Positions 22,394 to 31,463 are shown, numbered from the stretch's first letter. The stretch: 64,000 nucleotides of DNA from Pleomorphomonas koreensis DSM 23070 (GCF_000425185.1 NZ_KE384327.1:310526-374525), one strand, 5' to 3'. Numbers and translations are program-made. Notes: generated from the letters alone by a model not told the origin.

Positions 22394-22483
22394 GGAGAGG
22401 TGGCAGAGTGGTCGATTGCACCGCACTCGAAATGCGGCATACTCGCAAGGGTATCGGGGGTTCAAATCCCTCCCTCTCCGCCA
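22394..22483 (+). tRNA. tRNA-Ser (anticodon CGA)
   Basis: The cloverleaf is complete. The acceptor arms are GGAGAGG (22394-22400) and CCTCTCC (22473-22479), with discriminator G and encoded CCA. The anticodon stem is CCGCA/TGCGG, the loop CTCGAAA with CGA in the decoding position. A long variable arm is present, as in class II tRNAs, and the T arm carries GGTTCAAAT. It reads UCG. The length of 90 bases fits serine tRNAs. Confidence 0.95.
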
Positions 22484-22784
22484 TTTTCCCCCATCTGTCT
22501 TCCACCGTCTCCGGGTCTCCCGCAGGGGGCCTTTGCGTCCGGCGGCCGAAGGGCGCCTCGCCGGGCTGACCGATCGGGACGGCCGGCGGCCGGCCGCCGC
22601 GACGGCGCGAAACGTGGAACATATCGCGAGGGCCGGCGGTTGTGCGCCAAGCCGTCGGAGAGCCCGCGCCTGCCGAAAGCCGGCCTTGCCGCCCTCCCGC
22701 CCGACGCCGCCGGGCCGGAAGGGCAGGGAGCGGGAACGTCGACGCCGCTCGGGCGTTCTTTTCACGGATGAAAGGGAGATGGCG
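22484..22784. other. Intergenic stretch without recognised content
   Basis: About 300 bases between tRNA-Ser and the DUF2934 gene. Apart from AAAGGGAG just before the next start, no gene, hairpin with a T run or promoter stands out. Confidence 0.4.
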
Positions 22785-23105
22785 ATGGTCGATCTCAACG
22801 AGGACAAGATCCGGGCGCGTGCCTATCAGCTCTGGGAAGAGGAAGGGCGGCCGGAAGGCCGGTCCGAGCAGCACTGGTTCACCGCCCGCGAGAGCGTGGC
22901 GATCGAGGAGGGTCAGGCATCGACCTACCTGCCGATCGACAGCGGCACAGCGCCGGAACCGATCGAGGCATTGGAGAACACCGGCGAGTTCCCGACGCTC
23001 ACCGACCAGGGCGAGCAGCAGATCCCGCATCATCCCGACCCGGACGACGCCGCCCCGCCGCTGCGCTCTCCGGGCGCCGCGAGCCGCCGGGGCCGTTCCG
23101 CCTGA
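22785..23105 (+). CDS. DUF2934 family protein
   Basis: The 106-residue soluble protein has the DUF2934 domain at its start (DLNEDKIRARAYQLWEEEGRPEGRSEQHWF), a short helical family of unknown role. The tail is Asp/Pro-rich and probably disordered. Two ATGs (22779 and 22785) are possible; AAGGGAG is better spaced for 22785. The potassium-channel gene begins ten bases later, so the two probably form a unit. Confidence 0.85.
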   Translation: MVDLNEDKIRARAYQLWEEEGRPEGRSEQHWFTARESVAIEEGQASTYLPIDSGTAPEPIEALENTGEFPTLTDQGEQQIPHHPDPDDAAPPLRSPGAASRRGRSA

Positions 23106-23115
23106 GGGAGCCGCC

Positions 23116-24003
23116 TTGACCACTCCGCCCGCAACGCCGCTGCCCAATGATCCCGGTCATGCCGGTCCGGTCGACGGGCCGAGCGTCGAGGCGCTGCTCA
23201 AGTGGCAGAAGCGGGATGATCAGCCGGACGGTCCGCCGCGCGCCGCCTGGCGTCGGCGGCTGCGCCGGCTCTATGTCGGCACCGACCGACCGGCGGTGCG
23301 CTTCCAGTGGGCGTTCGCCGCGCTGGACCTCGTCATTATCGGCTTCTTCATCCTGAGCCCGGTGTTGCAGGCGTCGCGGGCGTTCCTGTGGGTCGACTAT
23401 GCCGTCGCCGCGCTGCTCGCCGTCGATCTGGCGGCGCGGGCGGCCGCGGCGTTCAGCGTCCGGCGCTGGCTGGCGCGGCCGGCCGTCTGGGTGGATTTCG
23501 TGGTGCTGGCGACGCTGCTGGCGCCGCTGTGGCTGGTCAACCTTGGCTTCCTGCGCATCCTGCGCCTGTGGACGCTGTCGCAGAAGGACCTGTTCTGGCG
23601 CTCGCTCCGGCGGCGCGGCTATCAGGAGTGGGAGGATGTCGGCCGGGCGGCTGTCAACCTCGTTACCTGCCTGTTCGTGATCACCGGCTTCGTCTACACC
23701 GCCTTCGCCCGGCCGGGTTCGGGCATGGAAGGCTGGATAGACGCGCTGTATTTCACGGTGGCCACGGTGACGACCACCGGCTTCGGCGACATCACGCTGC
23801 CCGGCACGGCCGGCAAGCTGACGTCGATCGTCACGATGATCGTCGGCATATCGCTGTTCGTGCGTCTGGCCCAGGCGCTGTTCCGGCCCTACAAGGTCAC
23901 CTTCCGCTGCCCGAAATGCGCGTTGATGCGCCACGAGCCGGACGCCGTGCACTGCAAGGCCTGCGGCCACCTGCTGGCGATCCCCGACAGCGGCGACGGG
24001 TGA
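23116..24003 (+). CDS. Potassium-channel family protein with C-terminal zinc ribbon
   Basis: The ~295-residue membrane protein has the voltage-gated-channel layout. It has hydrophobic segments near residues 60-82, 92-115, 120-150 and 185-205, then a pore loop with selectivity filter TTTGFGD and a last helix LTSIVTMIVGISLFV. The filter predicts K+ conduction. S4 (FLRILRLWTL) carries only two or three positive charges. A C-terminal ribbon CPKC...HCKACGH should bind zinc in the cytosol. No ATG fits; the TTG at 23116 has GAGGGA upstream and is taken as start. Confidence 0.85.
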   Translation: MTTPPATPLPNDPGHAGPVDGPSVEALLKWQKRDDQPDGPPRAAWRRRLRRLYVGTDRPAVRFQWAFAALDLVIIGFFILSPVLQASRAFLWVDYAVAALLAVDLAARAAAAFSVRRWLARPAVWVDFVVLATLLAPLWLVNLGFLRILRLWTLSQKDLFWRSLRRRGYQEWEDVGRAAVNLVTCLFVITGFVYTAFARPGSGMEGWIDALYFTVATVTTTGFGDITLPGTAGKLTSIVTMIVGISLFVRLAQALFRPYKVTFRCPKCALMRHEPDAVHCKACGHLLAIPDSGDG

Positions 24004-24007
24004 GCCC

Positions 24008-25063
24008 TCAGCAGCCGGCGAGGCGGATGCCGCTTTCGGCGTCGAACAGATGGCCGCGCCCCGGCGCCAGCGACACGGCGAGCCGGTCGCCGGCGGCGAC
24101 GGCCGGCCGCTCCTTGGTGACCATGGTGAGGACGTGCTCGTCGATCCTGAGCGTCAGGTGGGTCTCGGCGCCGGTCGGTTCGATGACTTCGACGATTCCC
24201 TCGACTGCCGCCTCGCCGCCGATGAGCATGTCCTCCGGCCGGATGCCGTAGCGCAGCGTCGTGCCGGTCGCGGCGTCCGGCCGCCGCAGGCGGAAGCGGT
24301 CGATCACCAGGAGCGCGTCGCCGGCCGGCGCTGCCGGCAGCACGTTCATGGCCGGCGAGCCGATGAAGCCGGCGACGAACAGGTTGGCCGGCCGGTCGTA
24401 GAGGTCGAGCGGCGCGCCGATCTGTTCGACGCGGCCGCCGTTCAGCACGACGATCTTGTCGGCCATGGTCATTGCTTCGATCTGGTCGTGCGTCACGTAG
24501 ATGATCGTCGTGCCGAGCCGGCGGTGCAGCGCCTTGATCTCGGCCCGCATCTGGACGCGCAGCTTGGCGTCGAGGTTGCTGAGCGGCTCGTCGAACAGGA
24601 ACACCTTGGGATGGCGGACGATGGCGCGGCCCATGGCGACGCGCTGGCGCTGGCCGCCGGAGAGCTGCGCCGGCTTGCGGGCGAGCAGCGGCGTCAGCGA
24701 CAGGATGTCGGCCGCCTTGCGCACCTCGGCGGCGATCTCCGCCTTGGGCCGGCCGGCGATCTCCAGCGCGAAGCCCATGTTCTGGGCCACCGTCATCTGC
24801 GGATAGAGCGCATAGTTCTGGAACACCATGGCGATGTCCCGGTCCTTGGGCTCGAGGTCGTTGACGCGGCGGCCGTCGATCTCGATGTCGCCGGAGGTGA
24901 CGGTCTCGAGGCCGGCCACCATCCTGAGCAGCGTCGACTTGCCGCAGCCGGACGGGCCGACCAGGATGACGAACTCGCCGTCGTCGATGGAGACGTCGAC
25001 GCCCTGCATCACCCGGGCGGCGCCGAAGGACTTGCCGACGTTGCTTATGGTCACCGAAGCCAT
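24008..25063 (-). CDS. Sugar ABC transporter ATP-binding protein (UgpC/MsmK type)
   Basis: The 351-residue ATPase has Walker A GPSGCGKST, signature LSGGQRQRVAMGRAIV, Walker B VFLFDEPLSNLDAKLR and the switch His YVTHDQIEAM. The C-terminal TOBE/MalK-type domain (from about residue 235) marks the CUT1 sugar family. It is the energy subunit for the permeases at 26588-28344. It is the last gene of the operon, separated by ten bases from the hydrolase gene. Confidence 0.93.
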   Translation of the reverse strand: MASVTISNVGKSFGAARVMQGVDVSIDDGEFVILVGPSGCGKSTLLRMVAGLETVTSGDIEIDGRRVNDLEPKDRDIAMVFQNYALYPQMTVAQNMGFALEIAGRPKAEIAAEVRKAADILSLTPLLARKPAQLSGGQRQRVAMGRAIVRHPKVFLFDEPLSNLDAKLRVQMRAEIKALHRRLGTTIIYVTHDQIEAMTMADKIVVLNGGRVEQIGAPLDLYDRPANLFVAGFIGSPAMNVLPAAPAGDALLVIDRFRLRRPDAATGTTLRYGIRPEDMLIGGEAAVEGIVEVIEPTGAETHLTLRIDEHVLTMVTKERPAVAAGDRLAVSLAPGRGHLFDAESGIRLAGC

Positions 25064-25073
25064 GGCGGTCTCC

Positions 25074-26585
25074 TCAATCGAGCCGACGGATGCGGAGGGC
25101 GAGATGCGGCCGGCCGGGCAGGCGGACGCCGAAGGCGGCGTCGGCGACGCCGCCGCGCACCGCGTCGCCGTGGCGGGTCGGATGCTGGACGAGCGGCGGC
25201 ACCTGTTCGGCCGGCTCGATGGTCATGTTCCAGGTGTCGATCAGGTCGACGGCATAGCGACCGTCGTCGGTCGGCAGGCCGGTGGTCCATTCGAGCGGCT
25301 GGTGCTCGCCGAAATAGAGGAAGCGCAGGCGGCCGCCGAGGTCGGCGACGCCGGAGACGCGCGTCCACGGCCAGCCGTCGACGAGGCCGGATAGCGGTTC
25401 GAGGCCGGTGACGCCGCTCTCTTCGAGCAGCCTGCGCAGGAAGGCGATGCGCTTCCAGGCCTCGCCCTTCAGCTTGCCGCCCTTGGCCCACCAGATGATG
25501 TCCTGGGGATCGGCGTAGGTCTCGCCGTGGCCGGCGTAGCCGCCGCGCGTCAGGGCCAGCCAGAAGCGGTGCACCAGTTCCTCGGCGGTGATGTTGCCCC
25601 AGGCCGGCCAGATGTTGCCCTCGTATTCCGGCTCGTCGTCGACCACCGGCTTGCCGTAGGCCTGCCGCCACTCCGGCATGCGCTTGACGTCCCAGTTCTG
25701 GATGCAGACGTGGCTGATCCACGGCTTGCGGTGGTCGTAGTTCATCCGGGGATCGCCGTTGTGGATCGACATCAGGTGCCGGACGGGATCGTGCTCCTCG
25801 ATCAGATGGCAGTAGCCGTCCCAGCTCTCCATCGGGATGGTGTTGAGCATGAAGTCGTATTCGTTGGCGAGCGACCACCAGACGTTGCGGTAGGCGGAGA
25901 GACGGGCGGCGACATGGGCGACGTAGGCGCGGTTCTGCGCCTCGCTCATCGTCGCGTAGCCCCAGCGGTCGTAGGGGTGGAACAGGATGACGTCCGCCTC
26001 GATGCCCATCTCGGCCAGCCGGGCGATCTGGGTCTCGAAATGACGGAAGGCCTCGGGATTGGGCCGGTCGAAGTCGAGCGTGCCGTCGGCGCGCGGCGTG
26101 AACACCGGCATGAGCGGTTCGTTGGTGTTGAAGGGATAGTCCTTGGGAAAGATCGCCATGCGCAGCTTGTTGAAGCCGGCGCCGGCCAGCGTTGCCAGCG
26201 TCTCCTCCTGCAAGGCGAGCGGCTGATGCGTCCAGACGTAGCAGGTGGTGCCGAAGGGCAGGTAGGGCGTGCCGTCGGCATGGGCGAAGTGGAAGCGGTG
26301 GCTCACCCGCACCGGCCCGTGCACGCCCTCGCGGGCAGGCAGCGCGGTGAAGCGGCCGGTATGGCCGTCGAGGGCGGCGAGGCTGGAGACGGTGCGCCAG
26401 GTCCATTCGCCCGTCGTGTCGGGCATGAAGCGCAGGCGATAGCTGTCGCCGCCGTCGTGGAAGCCGGTGACGCGCACCGAGCGGTTGCCCTGCGAGAATA
26501 CGGCGTGGAGCGTCACGTCGAGATAGGGGTTGCCGGCGAAGGCGCCTTGAAGGCTGATTTCGTGGACGTCGTAGACGTGGGTCAT
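25074..26585 (-). CDS. DUF5060/DUF4038 glycoside-hydrolase-like protein, cytosolic
   Basis: The 503-residue protein has an N-terminal beta domain (DUF5060, about residues 1-90). A TIM-barrel domain of the DUF4038/apiosidase-like type follows (THQPLALQEETLATLAGAGFNKLRMA; VWWSLANEYDF with Asn-Glu as probable acid/base; later VVDDEPEYEG with a second Glu as candidate nucleophile). A small C-terminal beta domain completes it. There is no signal peptide, so it acts on sugar already imported. It is embedded in the ABC operon between permease and ATPase. Three ATGs overlap the permease stop; 26585 has the best-spaced AAGGA. Confidence 0.82.
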   Translation of the reverse strand: MTHVYDVHEISLQGAFAGNPYLDVTLHAVFSQGNRSVRVTGFHDGGDSYRLRFMPDTTGEWTWRTVSSLAALDGHTGRFTALPAREGVHGPVRVSHRFHFAHADGTPYLPFGTTCYVWTHQPLALQEETLATLAGAGFNKLRMAIFPKDYPFNTNEPLMPVFTPRADGTLDFDRPNPEAFRHFETQIARLAEMGIEADVILFHPYDRWGYATMSEAQNRAYVAHVAARLSAYRNVWWSLANEYDFMLNTIPMESWDGYCHLIEEHDPVRHLMSIHNGDPRMNYDHRKPWISHVCIQNWDVKRMPEWRQAYGKPVVDDEPEYEGNIWPAWGNITAEELVHRFWLALTRGGYAGHGETYADPQDIIWWAKGGKLKGEAWKRIAFLRRLLEESGVTGLEPLSGLVDGWPWTRVSGVADLGGRLRFLYFGEHQPLEWTTGLPTDDGRYAVDLIDTWNMTIEPAEQVPPLVQHPTRHGDAVRGGVADAAFGVRLPGRPHLALRIRRLD

Positions 26586-26587
26586 CA

Positions 26588-27454
26588 TCATTCCTTGACG
26601 GCGCCGGTGGTCAGGCCGGCGACGAAATAGCGTTGGAACATCAGGTAGACGATCGCCGCCGGTAGCACCGTCATGACGATGGCGGCGTTGAGCTGGCCGT
26701 AGTCGCGCTGGAACTGGCTCTGGAAGGCCATCAGGCCGAGCGGCAGCGTCCATTTCTGCGGGTCCTGCAGGATGACCAGCGCCATGGCGAACTCGTTCCA
26801 GGTGGCGACGAAGTCGAGGACGAACAGCGCCGACAGCGCCGGCAGCGACACCGGCAGGAAGATCCGCCTGAATATGGTGAAGTGCGAGGCGCCGTCGATG
26901 CGCGCCGCCTCCGACAGCTCCTTGGGCACGGCGGAGAAGAAGCCGTAGAGGATGAACACCTGGTAGGGCACGCCGAAGGCGAGGTAGGGCAGGACGATGC
27001 CGGGATAGCTGTTGATCAGGCCGAAGGCGTTCACCTGCTTGAAGATCGGCGCCAGCATCACCTGGAAGGGGATCATGGTGCCGAACACGCAGAGGAGGAA
27101 CAGGACGCGGCGGCCGCGCATCGGCACGCGGGCCAGCGCATAGGCGGCCATCGCCGACAGGAACACGCCGAGCGGCACCTTTACAAAGGTGATCAGCACG
27201 CCGTTGAAGGCGGTGACCGAGAAATTGCCGCGCGCCCAGGCCTTGGCATAGTTGGAAAAGGCCGGGTCGGTCGGCAGCGCGAAGGCGGTCTCGCCCATCA
27301 CCGCCGTGTTGGTCTTGAGCGAGGTGAAGACGATGAACACGAAGGGGGCGATCCAGATGACGGCGACCAGGATCAGGGCGACCCACAGCGCCACCAGCAC
27401 GGGATCGGCGCGGGTCGAGCCGACCGGCCGGAAGGCTTGGGAGAAGAGGCTCAT
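26588..27454 (-). CDS. Carbohydrate ABC transporter permease (MalG type)
   Basis: The 288-residue inner-membrane subunit has six predicted helices. The EAA loop that docks the ATPase reads ELSEAARIDGASHFTIFRRIFLP. The C-terminus is short, as in MalG-like CUT1 permeases. Start overlaps the partner permease stop by ATGA (27451-27454). Confidence 0.93.
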   Translation of the reverse strand: MSLFSQAFRPVGSTRADPVLVALWVALILVAVIWIAPFVFIVFTSLKTNTAVMGETAFALPTDPAFSNYAKAWARGNFSVTAFNGVLITFVKVPLGVFLSAMAAYALARVPMRGRRVLFLLCVFGTMIPFQVMLAPIFKQVNAFGLINSYPGIVLPYLAFGVPYQVFILYGFFSAVPKELSEAARIDGASHFTIFRRIFLPVSLPALSALFVLDFVATWNEFAMALVILQDPQKWTLPLGLMAFQSQFQRDYGQLNAAIVMTVLPAAIVYLMFQRYFVAGLTTGAVKE

Positions 27455-28344
27455 CTGTCCGCCTCCGACTGGCCCATGGTCCATTTGAGGTATGGGATGA
27501 CGACGATCAGCGTGACGGCGAGCAGGATCACCGAGATGGCGGCGCCCTTGCCGAAGTCGCCGAGCTGCATCGACTGGGTGTAGGCCCACATGGCCAGCAT
27601 CTGCGTCGACTGGGCCGGACCGCCGCCGGTCATGCCGTAGACGATGTCGAAGGCCTTCAGCGAGTTGATCACCGACAGCACGAAGACGATGGCGATGGTC
27701 GGCTTCAGCGCCGGCAGCGTCACGTGGCGGAACACCCGCCAGCGGCCGGCGCCGTCGATGCGCGCCGCCTCGATCAGCGTCGCCGAGACGCCTTGCAGGC
27801 CGGCCAGGAACAGCACCATCGAGAAGCCGACCGACTGCCAGAGATGGGCAACGAACACCGACCAGAGGGCGATGCGGCGGTCGCCCAGCCAGTCGGCGAC
27901 CAGACCCTGCCAGCCCCACTCGGTCAAGAGGTTGCTGAACAGGCCGAAGAACGGGTCGTACATCCACTTCCAGATGGTGGCGACGGCGATCGAGGCGATG
28001 ATCACCGGCAGGTAGAAGACGACGCGCAGCGCCGACCGGCCGGGCAGGTTCTGGTTGAGGGCGAGCGCCAGGCCGAAGGCGACGAGGTTGGGCAGCGTCA
28101 CCGCCAGCGCCGTCCACCAGATGGTGTTGAGAAGCGCGCCCCAGAACACCGGATCGGTGGTCAGCACGGCCCGGAAGTTGTCGAGGCCGACGAAGGAGCT
28201 GTCGGCGTCGAGGCCGTTCCACGACGAGAAGGACATCCTGATGACGTCCAGCATCGGGTAGACCGCGAACAGGAAGTAGACTGCCAGCGCCGGGGCGAGC
28301 AGCAGGTAGCCCTCGGTCTGGGGCCGCAGGCGGGCCTTGGCCAT
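27451..28344 (-). CDS. Sugar ABC transporter permease (MalF/UgpA type)
   Basis: The 297-residue inner-membrane subunit starts with a cytosolic KARLRPQTEGYLLLAPALAVY. It has six helices and an EAA loop LIEAARIDGAGRWRVFRHVTLP. It forms the heterodimeric channel with the next gene and lies 66 bases after the binding-protein gene. Confidence 0.93.
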   Translation of the reverse strand: MAKARLRPQTEGYLLLAPALAVYFLFAVYPMLDVIRMSFSSWNGLDADSSFVGLDNFRAVLTTDPVFWGALLNTIWWTALAVTLPNLVAFGLALALNQNLPGRSALRVVFYLPVIIASIAVATIWKWMYDPFFGLFSNLLTEWGWQGLVADWLGDRRIALWSVFVAHLWQSVGFSMVLFLAGLQGVSATLIEAARIDGAGRWRVFRHVTLPALKPTIAIVFVLSVINSLKAFDIVYGMTGGGPAQSTQMLAMWAYTQSMQLGDFGKGAAISVILLAVTLIVVIPYLKWTMGQSEADR

Positions 28345-28410
28345 GATTGGGTTTTCCCGGAAGGAGAAAGGGGCGGGGCCCGGAGGCCCCGCCAGGCGGC
28401 GGGGAGGCGC

Positions 28411-29652
28411 CTACTTGTGGTTGGCGATGAAGGTGGCCAGCGTCTTGCCGCCGTCCTGCGGCGCCAGGTTGCCGGAGGCCACCTCGTTGATGACGCGGAA
28501 ATACTCCGTCGTCACGTCGAGCGGGAAGGCCTGGTCGCCGTTGATGTAGGTCGCCTTGTACTTGGCGAAGATGTCGAGCCAGCGCTGGTCGAGCGGATTG
28601 ACCTTGTCGTACTTGACGTCGGCGTTGACCGAGATCGAGCCGAAGGTGCCGAGGTACTTTTGCTGCACCTCGTCCGACAGGAGGTAGTCGAGGAACTTCG
28701 CCGCCTCGTCCGGCGCCTTGCTGCGCGCCGACACGTAGTAGTATTCGGAGAAGCTGTAGAGGCGGTCGGTGCCGGTGGGGATCGGGAACAGGTCGTAGTC
28801 GGCGAGCCGGTCGGCGTCGCGGAGCTGGCCGACCAGCCAGTCGCCTTCCAGCATCATGGCGGCGCGGCCGGCCAGGAACAGGTTGAAGCTCTGGGCCTGG
28901 TCGATGCCCATGAACGGCGACAGGATGTAGGTCTCCGACCAGTCGCGCAGCTCCTTGAAGCTGTCGGCGGCGCAGGCCTCGGTTGCCCAGTCGGCGGTCA
29001 TCGCCTTCAGCGCGTCGTGCTTGTCGGCGCCGCACTTGGCTTCGAGAATGGCGTCCATCAGCCGCATCAGGTGCCAGTTGACGGTGCCGCCGAAGGTGAT
29101 GGCCGGAATGCCGGCGTCCTTCAGCTTCCTGGCGTCGGCCTTCAGTTCGTCCCAGGAGGCGGGCGGGGCGGTGATGCCGGCCTTCTCGAACAGCGCCTTG
29201 TTGTAGTAGAGCGCCTCGCCGTGGAAGGTGTAGGGCACGCCATGCCGGCCGCCGGCATAGGCCTTGGAGGCGGCGACCGAGGTCGGCGTCAGCCGGTCGT
29301 CCCACTTGTACTCGGCGTAATAGGCGTCGAGCGGCTTCGACAGGCCGGCGTTGACGAACTCGCCGCCGAGGCCGAGGCCCGACCACATGAAATAGATGTC
29401 CGGCCCCTGGTCGGACCGGGCAGCGACGCGCAGCGCCGCCTTGTGCTCGTCGGTGGAGCGGTTCTCCATCGACACGGTGGTGCCCGGATTCTTCTCCTCG
29501 AACGACTTGATGATGTCGTTCCAGGCGGCGACCACCGTCGGATTGTCGAAGGAGAGGGTCCAGAGCTTGAGGTTGGCGGCCATGGCGCCGCCGCTGAGGG
29601 CGGTCGACAGGACGGCCGCCGCGGCGAGGCTGGCGAGAGCGTGGGTCTTCAT
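28411..29652 (-). CDS. Extracellular sugar-binding protein (CUT1)
   Basis: The 413-residue protein is a family 1 solute-binding protein with a signal peptide cut after GGAMA (about residue 25). The binding domain has LKLWTLSFDNP, PDIYFMWSG, GVPYTFHGEALYYNK and the inner segment RAAMMLEGDWLVGQ. It delivers a sugar or oligosaccharide to the two permeases. GAGGA precedes the ATG. The sugar cannot be named from sequence; the accompanying DUF4038 hydrolase hints at a plant-type glycoside. Confidence 0.92.
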   Translation of the reverse strand: MKTHALASLAAAAVLSTALSGGAMAANLKLWTLSFDNPTVVAAWNDIIKSFEEKNPGTTVSMENRSTDEHKAALRVAARSDQGPDIYFMWSGLGLGGEFVNAGLSKPLDAYYAEYKWDDRLTPTSVAASKAYAGGRHGVPYTFHGEALYYNKALFEKAGITAPPASWDELKADARKLKDAGIPAITFGGTVNWHLMRLMDAILEAKCGADKHDALKAMTADWATEACAADSFKELRDWSETYILSPFMGIDQAQSFNLFLAGRAAMMLEGDWLVGQLRDADRLADYDLFPIPTGTDRLYSFSEYYYVSARSKAPDEAAKFLDYLLSDEVQQKYLGTFGSISVNADVKYDKVNPLDQRWLDIFAKYKATYINGDQAFPLDVTTEYFRVINEVASGNLAPQDGGKTLATFIANHK

Positions 29653-29722
29653 GGTGTGTCCTCCCTGAGGCGGTCTCCACCGCCTTGGGAAAGCAAAGCA
29701 CGGCGTCCGGGAGATGGCAATA

Positions 29723-29746
29723 ACTTTTTTCATATACGAAAAAAGT
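29723..29746. promoter_or_regulatory. Palindromic operator between the sugar ABC operon and its ROK regulator
   Basis: A perfect 9-bp inverted repeat ACTTTTTTC (29723-29731) and GAAAAAAGT (29738-29746) with spacer ATATAC lies in an AT-rich island of the divergent intergenic region. It is a good candidate binding site for the adjacent ROK repressor. A looser half site, CATGAAAAAAG, occurs near 29850. Confidence 0.65.
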
Positions 29747-29925
29747 ATCGGCCAAATTGCCCGAGATGGTGACATTTTGCCGCGCCAAAAGTCGCATTGT
29801 CGGCCCGAAAGCTGGCCTATGGCCTAAAATCGGATATTATTTCGACTTCCATGAAAAAAGCCGGCGCGCAACAGGCGGTTTGTCCTCGGCCGCCGATCGT
29901 GCTACCGGAGGGGGCGAGGAACACC

Positions 29926-31104
29926 ATGCCGGCCGACAGCCTGAAATCGCTCCTGACCCGCACCGACCTGCCGATCGCCAGGATCGTGCGGGCGCTGTCG
30001 GCCCTGGGATCGGCGACGTCGCTCGATCTCGTCCGCGTCGCCGGCCTCGCCCGCTCCACCGTCTCCATGGGTCTGGCCGAACTGCGCGACGCCGGGCTGA
30101 TCGTCGAGGTGGAAGCCCGCCAGAACGGCATGGGCCGGCCGACCGTGCTGTTCTCGCTGACCCCCGATTCGGGCCGCTGCGCCGGCGTGCTCCTCGGCCT
30201 CGACGAGATCCGCATCGCCATCTGCGACATGGCGCACAACGTGCTCTCCGACCGCTCGGTGCCGATGGCCCGCGACTACGATCCGGAGGCGGCCTTCGCG
30301 GTGGTGCGGGCCGAACTCGGCGCCGACTGCGCGGCGCTGGGCCTCAGGCTGTCCGACCTCTTCGGCGTCGGCCTCGCCGTGTCCGGCCCGATCTCCGAGA
30401 AGGGCGTGGTGGCGGTCAGCTCGGTGCTGCCGACCTGGAGCGGCGTCGACCTGTCGGCGGTGTTCGGCGGCCTCGGCTGCCCGGTGCACGCCGACAACGA
30501 GAGCCATTGCGGCGCGCTGGCCGAGATGACCTGGGGCGCGGCGATCGGCGAGCCCGACTTCATCCTGATCAAGTTCGACCTCGGCATCGGCGGCGCCATC
30601 GTGCTCGACGGCCAGGTCAGACGCGGCCTCAACGGCAGCGCCGCCGAATTCGGCCATCTCACTCTCGACCCGCGCGGCGCGCTCTGCCGCTGCGGCAACC
30701 GCGGCTGCCTGGAGACCATGGCCGGCGCCAGCCATCTCCTGAAGGTGGCCGGCGAGATGAGCGGCCGCGAGGTCGGCCTCGACGAATTCGTCTCAGCCGC
30801 TGTGGACGGCCACATCGGCTACCGGCGGCTGATCGAGGACGCCGCCGACATCGCCGGCTGGGGCGCCGGCCTGGTCGGCACGGTGCTCGACCCGCCGCTG
30901 ATCATCGTGGCCGGCGGCCTCGCCAAGGCCGGCGAGCTGTTCCTCGACCGCTTCGTCGGGAGCTACGATCGCCACGCCTCGGCCAGGTCGGCCACGCTGC
31001 CGCCCGAGCGGCGACGGCGCTTCCTGCTCGGCCGCTTCCTCGCCAATGATACCGTGCTCGGCGCCGTGGCGCTGGTGCTGCACCAGCAATGCCGCATCGC
31101 CTGA
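29926..31104 (+). CDS. ROK family transcriptional regulator
   Basis: The 392-residue repressor has an N-terminal winged helix-turn-helix (residues ~18-75). The ROK sugar-binding domain carries the family zinc motif CRCGNRGCLE near residue 255 and a DNESHCGALAEM segment. XylR/NagC-type regulators release DNA when they bind a sugar. It is divergent from the sugar ABC operon and probably controls it. The ATG at 29926 has GAGGAA upstream; an earlier in-frame start at 29797 would run through the operator region. Confidence 0.9.
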   Translation: MPADSLKSLLTRTDLPIARIVRALSALGSATSLDLVRVAGLARSTVSMGLAELRDAGLIVEVEARQNGMGRPTVLFSLTPDSGRCAGVLLGLDEIRIAICDMAHNVLSDRSVPMARDYDPEAAFAVVRAELGADCAALGLRLSDLFGVGLAVSGPISEKGVVAVSSVLPTWSGVDLSAVFGGLGCPVHADNESHCGALAEMTWGAAIGEPDFILIKFDLGIGGAIVLDGQVRRGLNGSAAEFGHLTLDPRGALCRCGNRGCLETMAGASHLLKVAGEMSGREVGLDEFVSAAVDGHIGYRRLIEDAADIAGWGAGLVGTVLDPPLIIVAGGLAKAGELFLDRFVGSYDRHASARSATLPPERRRRFLLGRFLANDTVLGAVALVLHQQCRIA

Positions 31105-31160
31105 CGCCGCGACCTTTGATCCGTATCTTGACGTAGACGGCCGAAGCATATCTATATCTA

Positions 31161-31390
31161 GCCGTCACGGTCCCGCGATTCACAAGATCAAGGGCCAAGA
31201 GGGAATCCGGTACGGCGCAAGCCCAGGCCGGAGCTGCCCCCGCAACTGTAGGCGGCGAGCCTCGCCCGATGACGCCACTGGTGCCGCAAGGCGCCGGGAA
31301 GGCCGGGCGAAGGCGGCGACCCGCGAGCCAGGAGACCTGCCGTGACGGCTTGTTACGTCCTCGGGCGGGGTGCCCCGGTGGAGCGTGGCC
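31161..31390 (+). promoter_or_regulatory. Cobalamin riboswitch upstream of nrdAB-type genes
   Basis: The aptamer has the conserved order AAGAGGGAA, a CCGG arm, GCTGCCCCCGCAACTGT (the L5 loop) and GCGAGCCAGGAGACCTGCC (the B12 box, near 31324-31341). A perfect P1 stem joins GCCGTCACGG (31161-31170) to CCGTGACGGC (31340-31349). Just downstream, TCGGGCGGGGTGCCCCGG (31361-31378) shows GCGGGG, complementary to CCCCGC in L5, and is the expected P13/L13 kissing loop. Binding of B12 should lower expression of the reductase. Confidence 0.95.
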
Positions 31391-31448
31391 GCGGCGCGCC
31401 GTCTCCCGACGGCCGCGCCGTCCGTCGTCGCGTCCGCTCGGCCTTTGC

Positions 31449-31463
31449 CCCCAATGATTGGGG
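31449..31463 (+). promoter_or_regulatory. Hairpin covering the ribosome binding site of the riboswitch-controlled reductase
   Basis: CCCCA (31449-31453) and TGGGG (31459-31463) form a stem with loop ATGAT; two more pairs are possible on paper. The GGGG arm ends six bases before the ATG at 31470 and is the only Shine-Dalgarno-like sequence. This looks like the translational expression platform of the riboswitch. The metE leader has the same arrangement. Confidence 0.55.

Noticed and set aside
27724..29772. A 682-codon plus-strand frame opposite the sugar-binding protein and permease
   Set aside because: Composition is that of a frame shadow and no motif is present; the opposite strand holds complete ABC genes.
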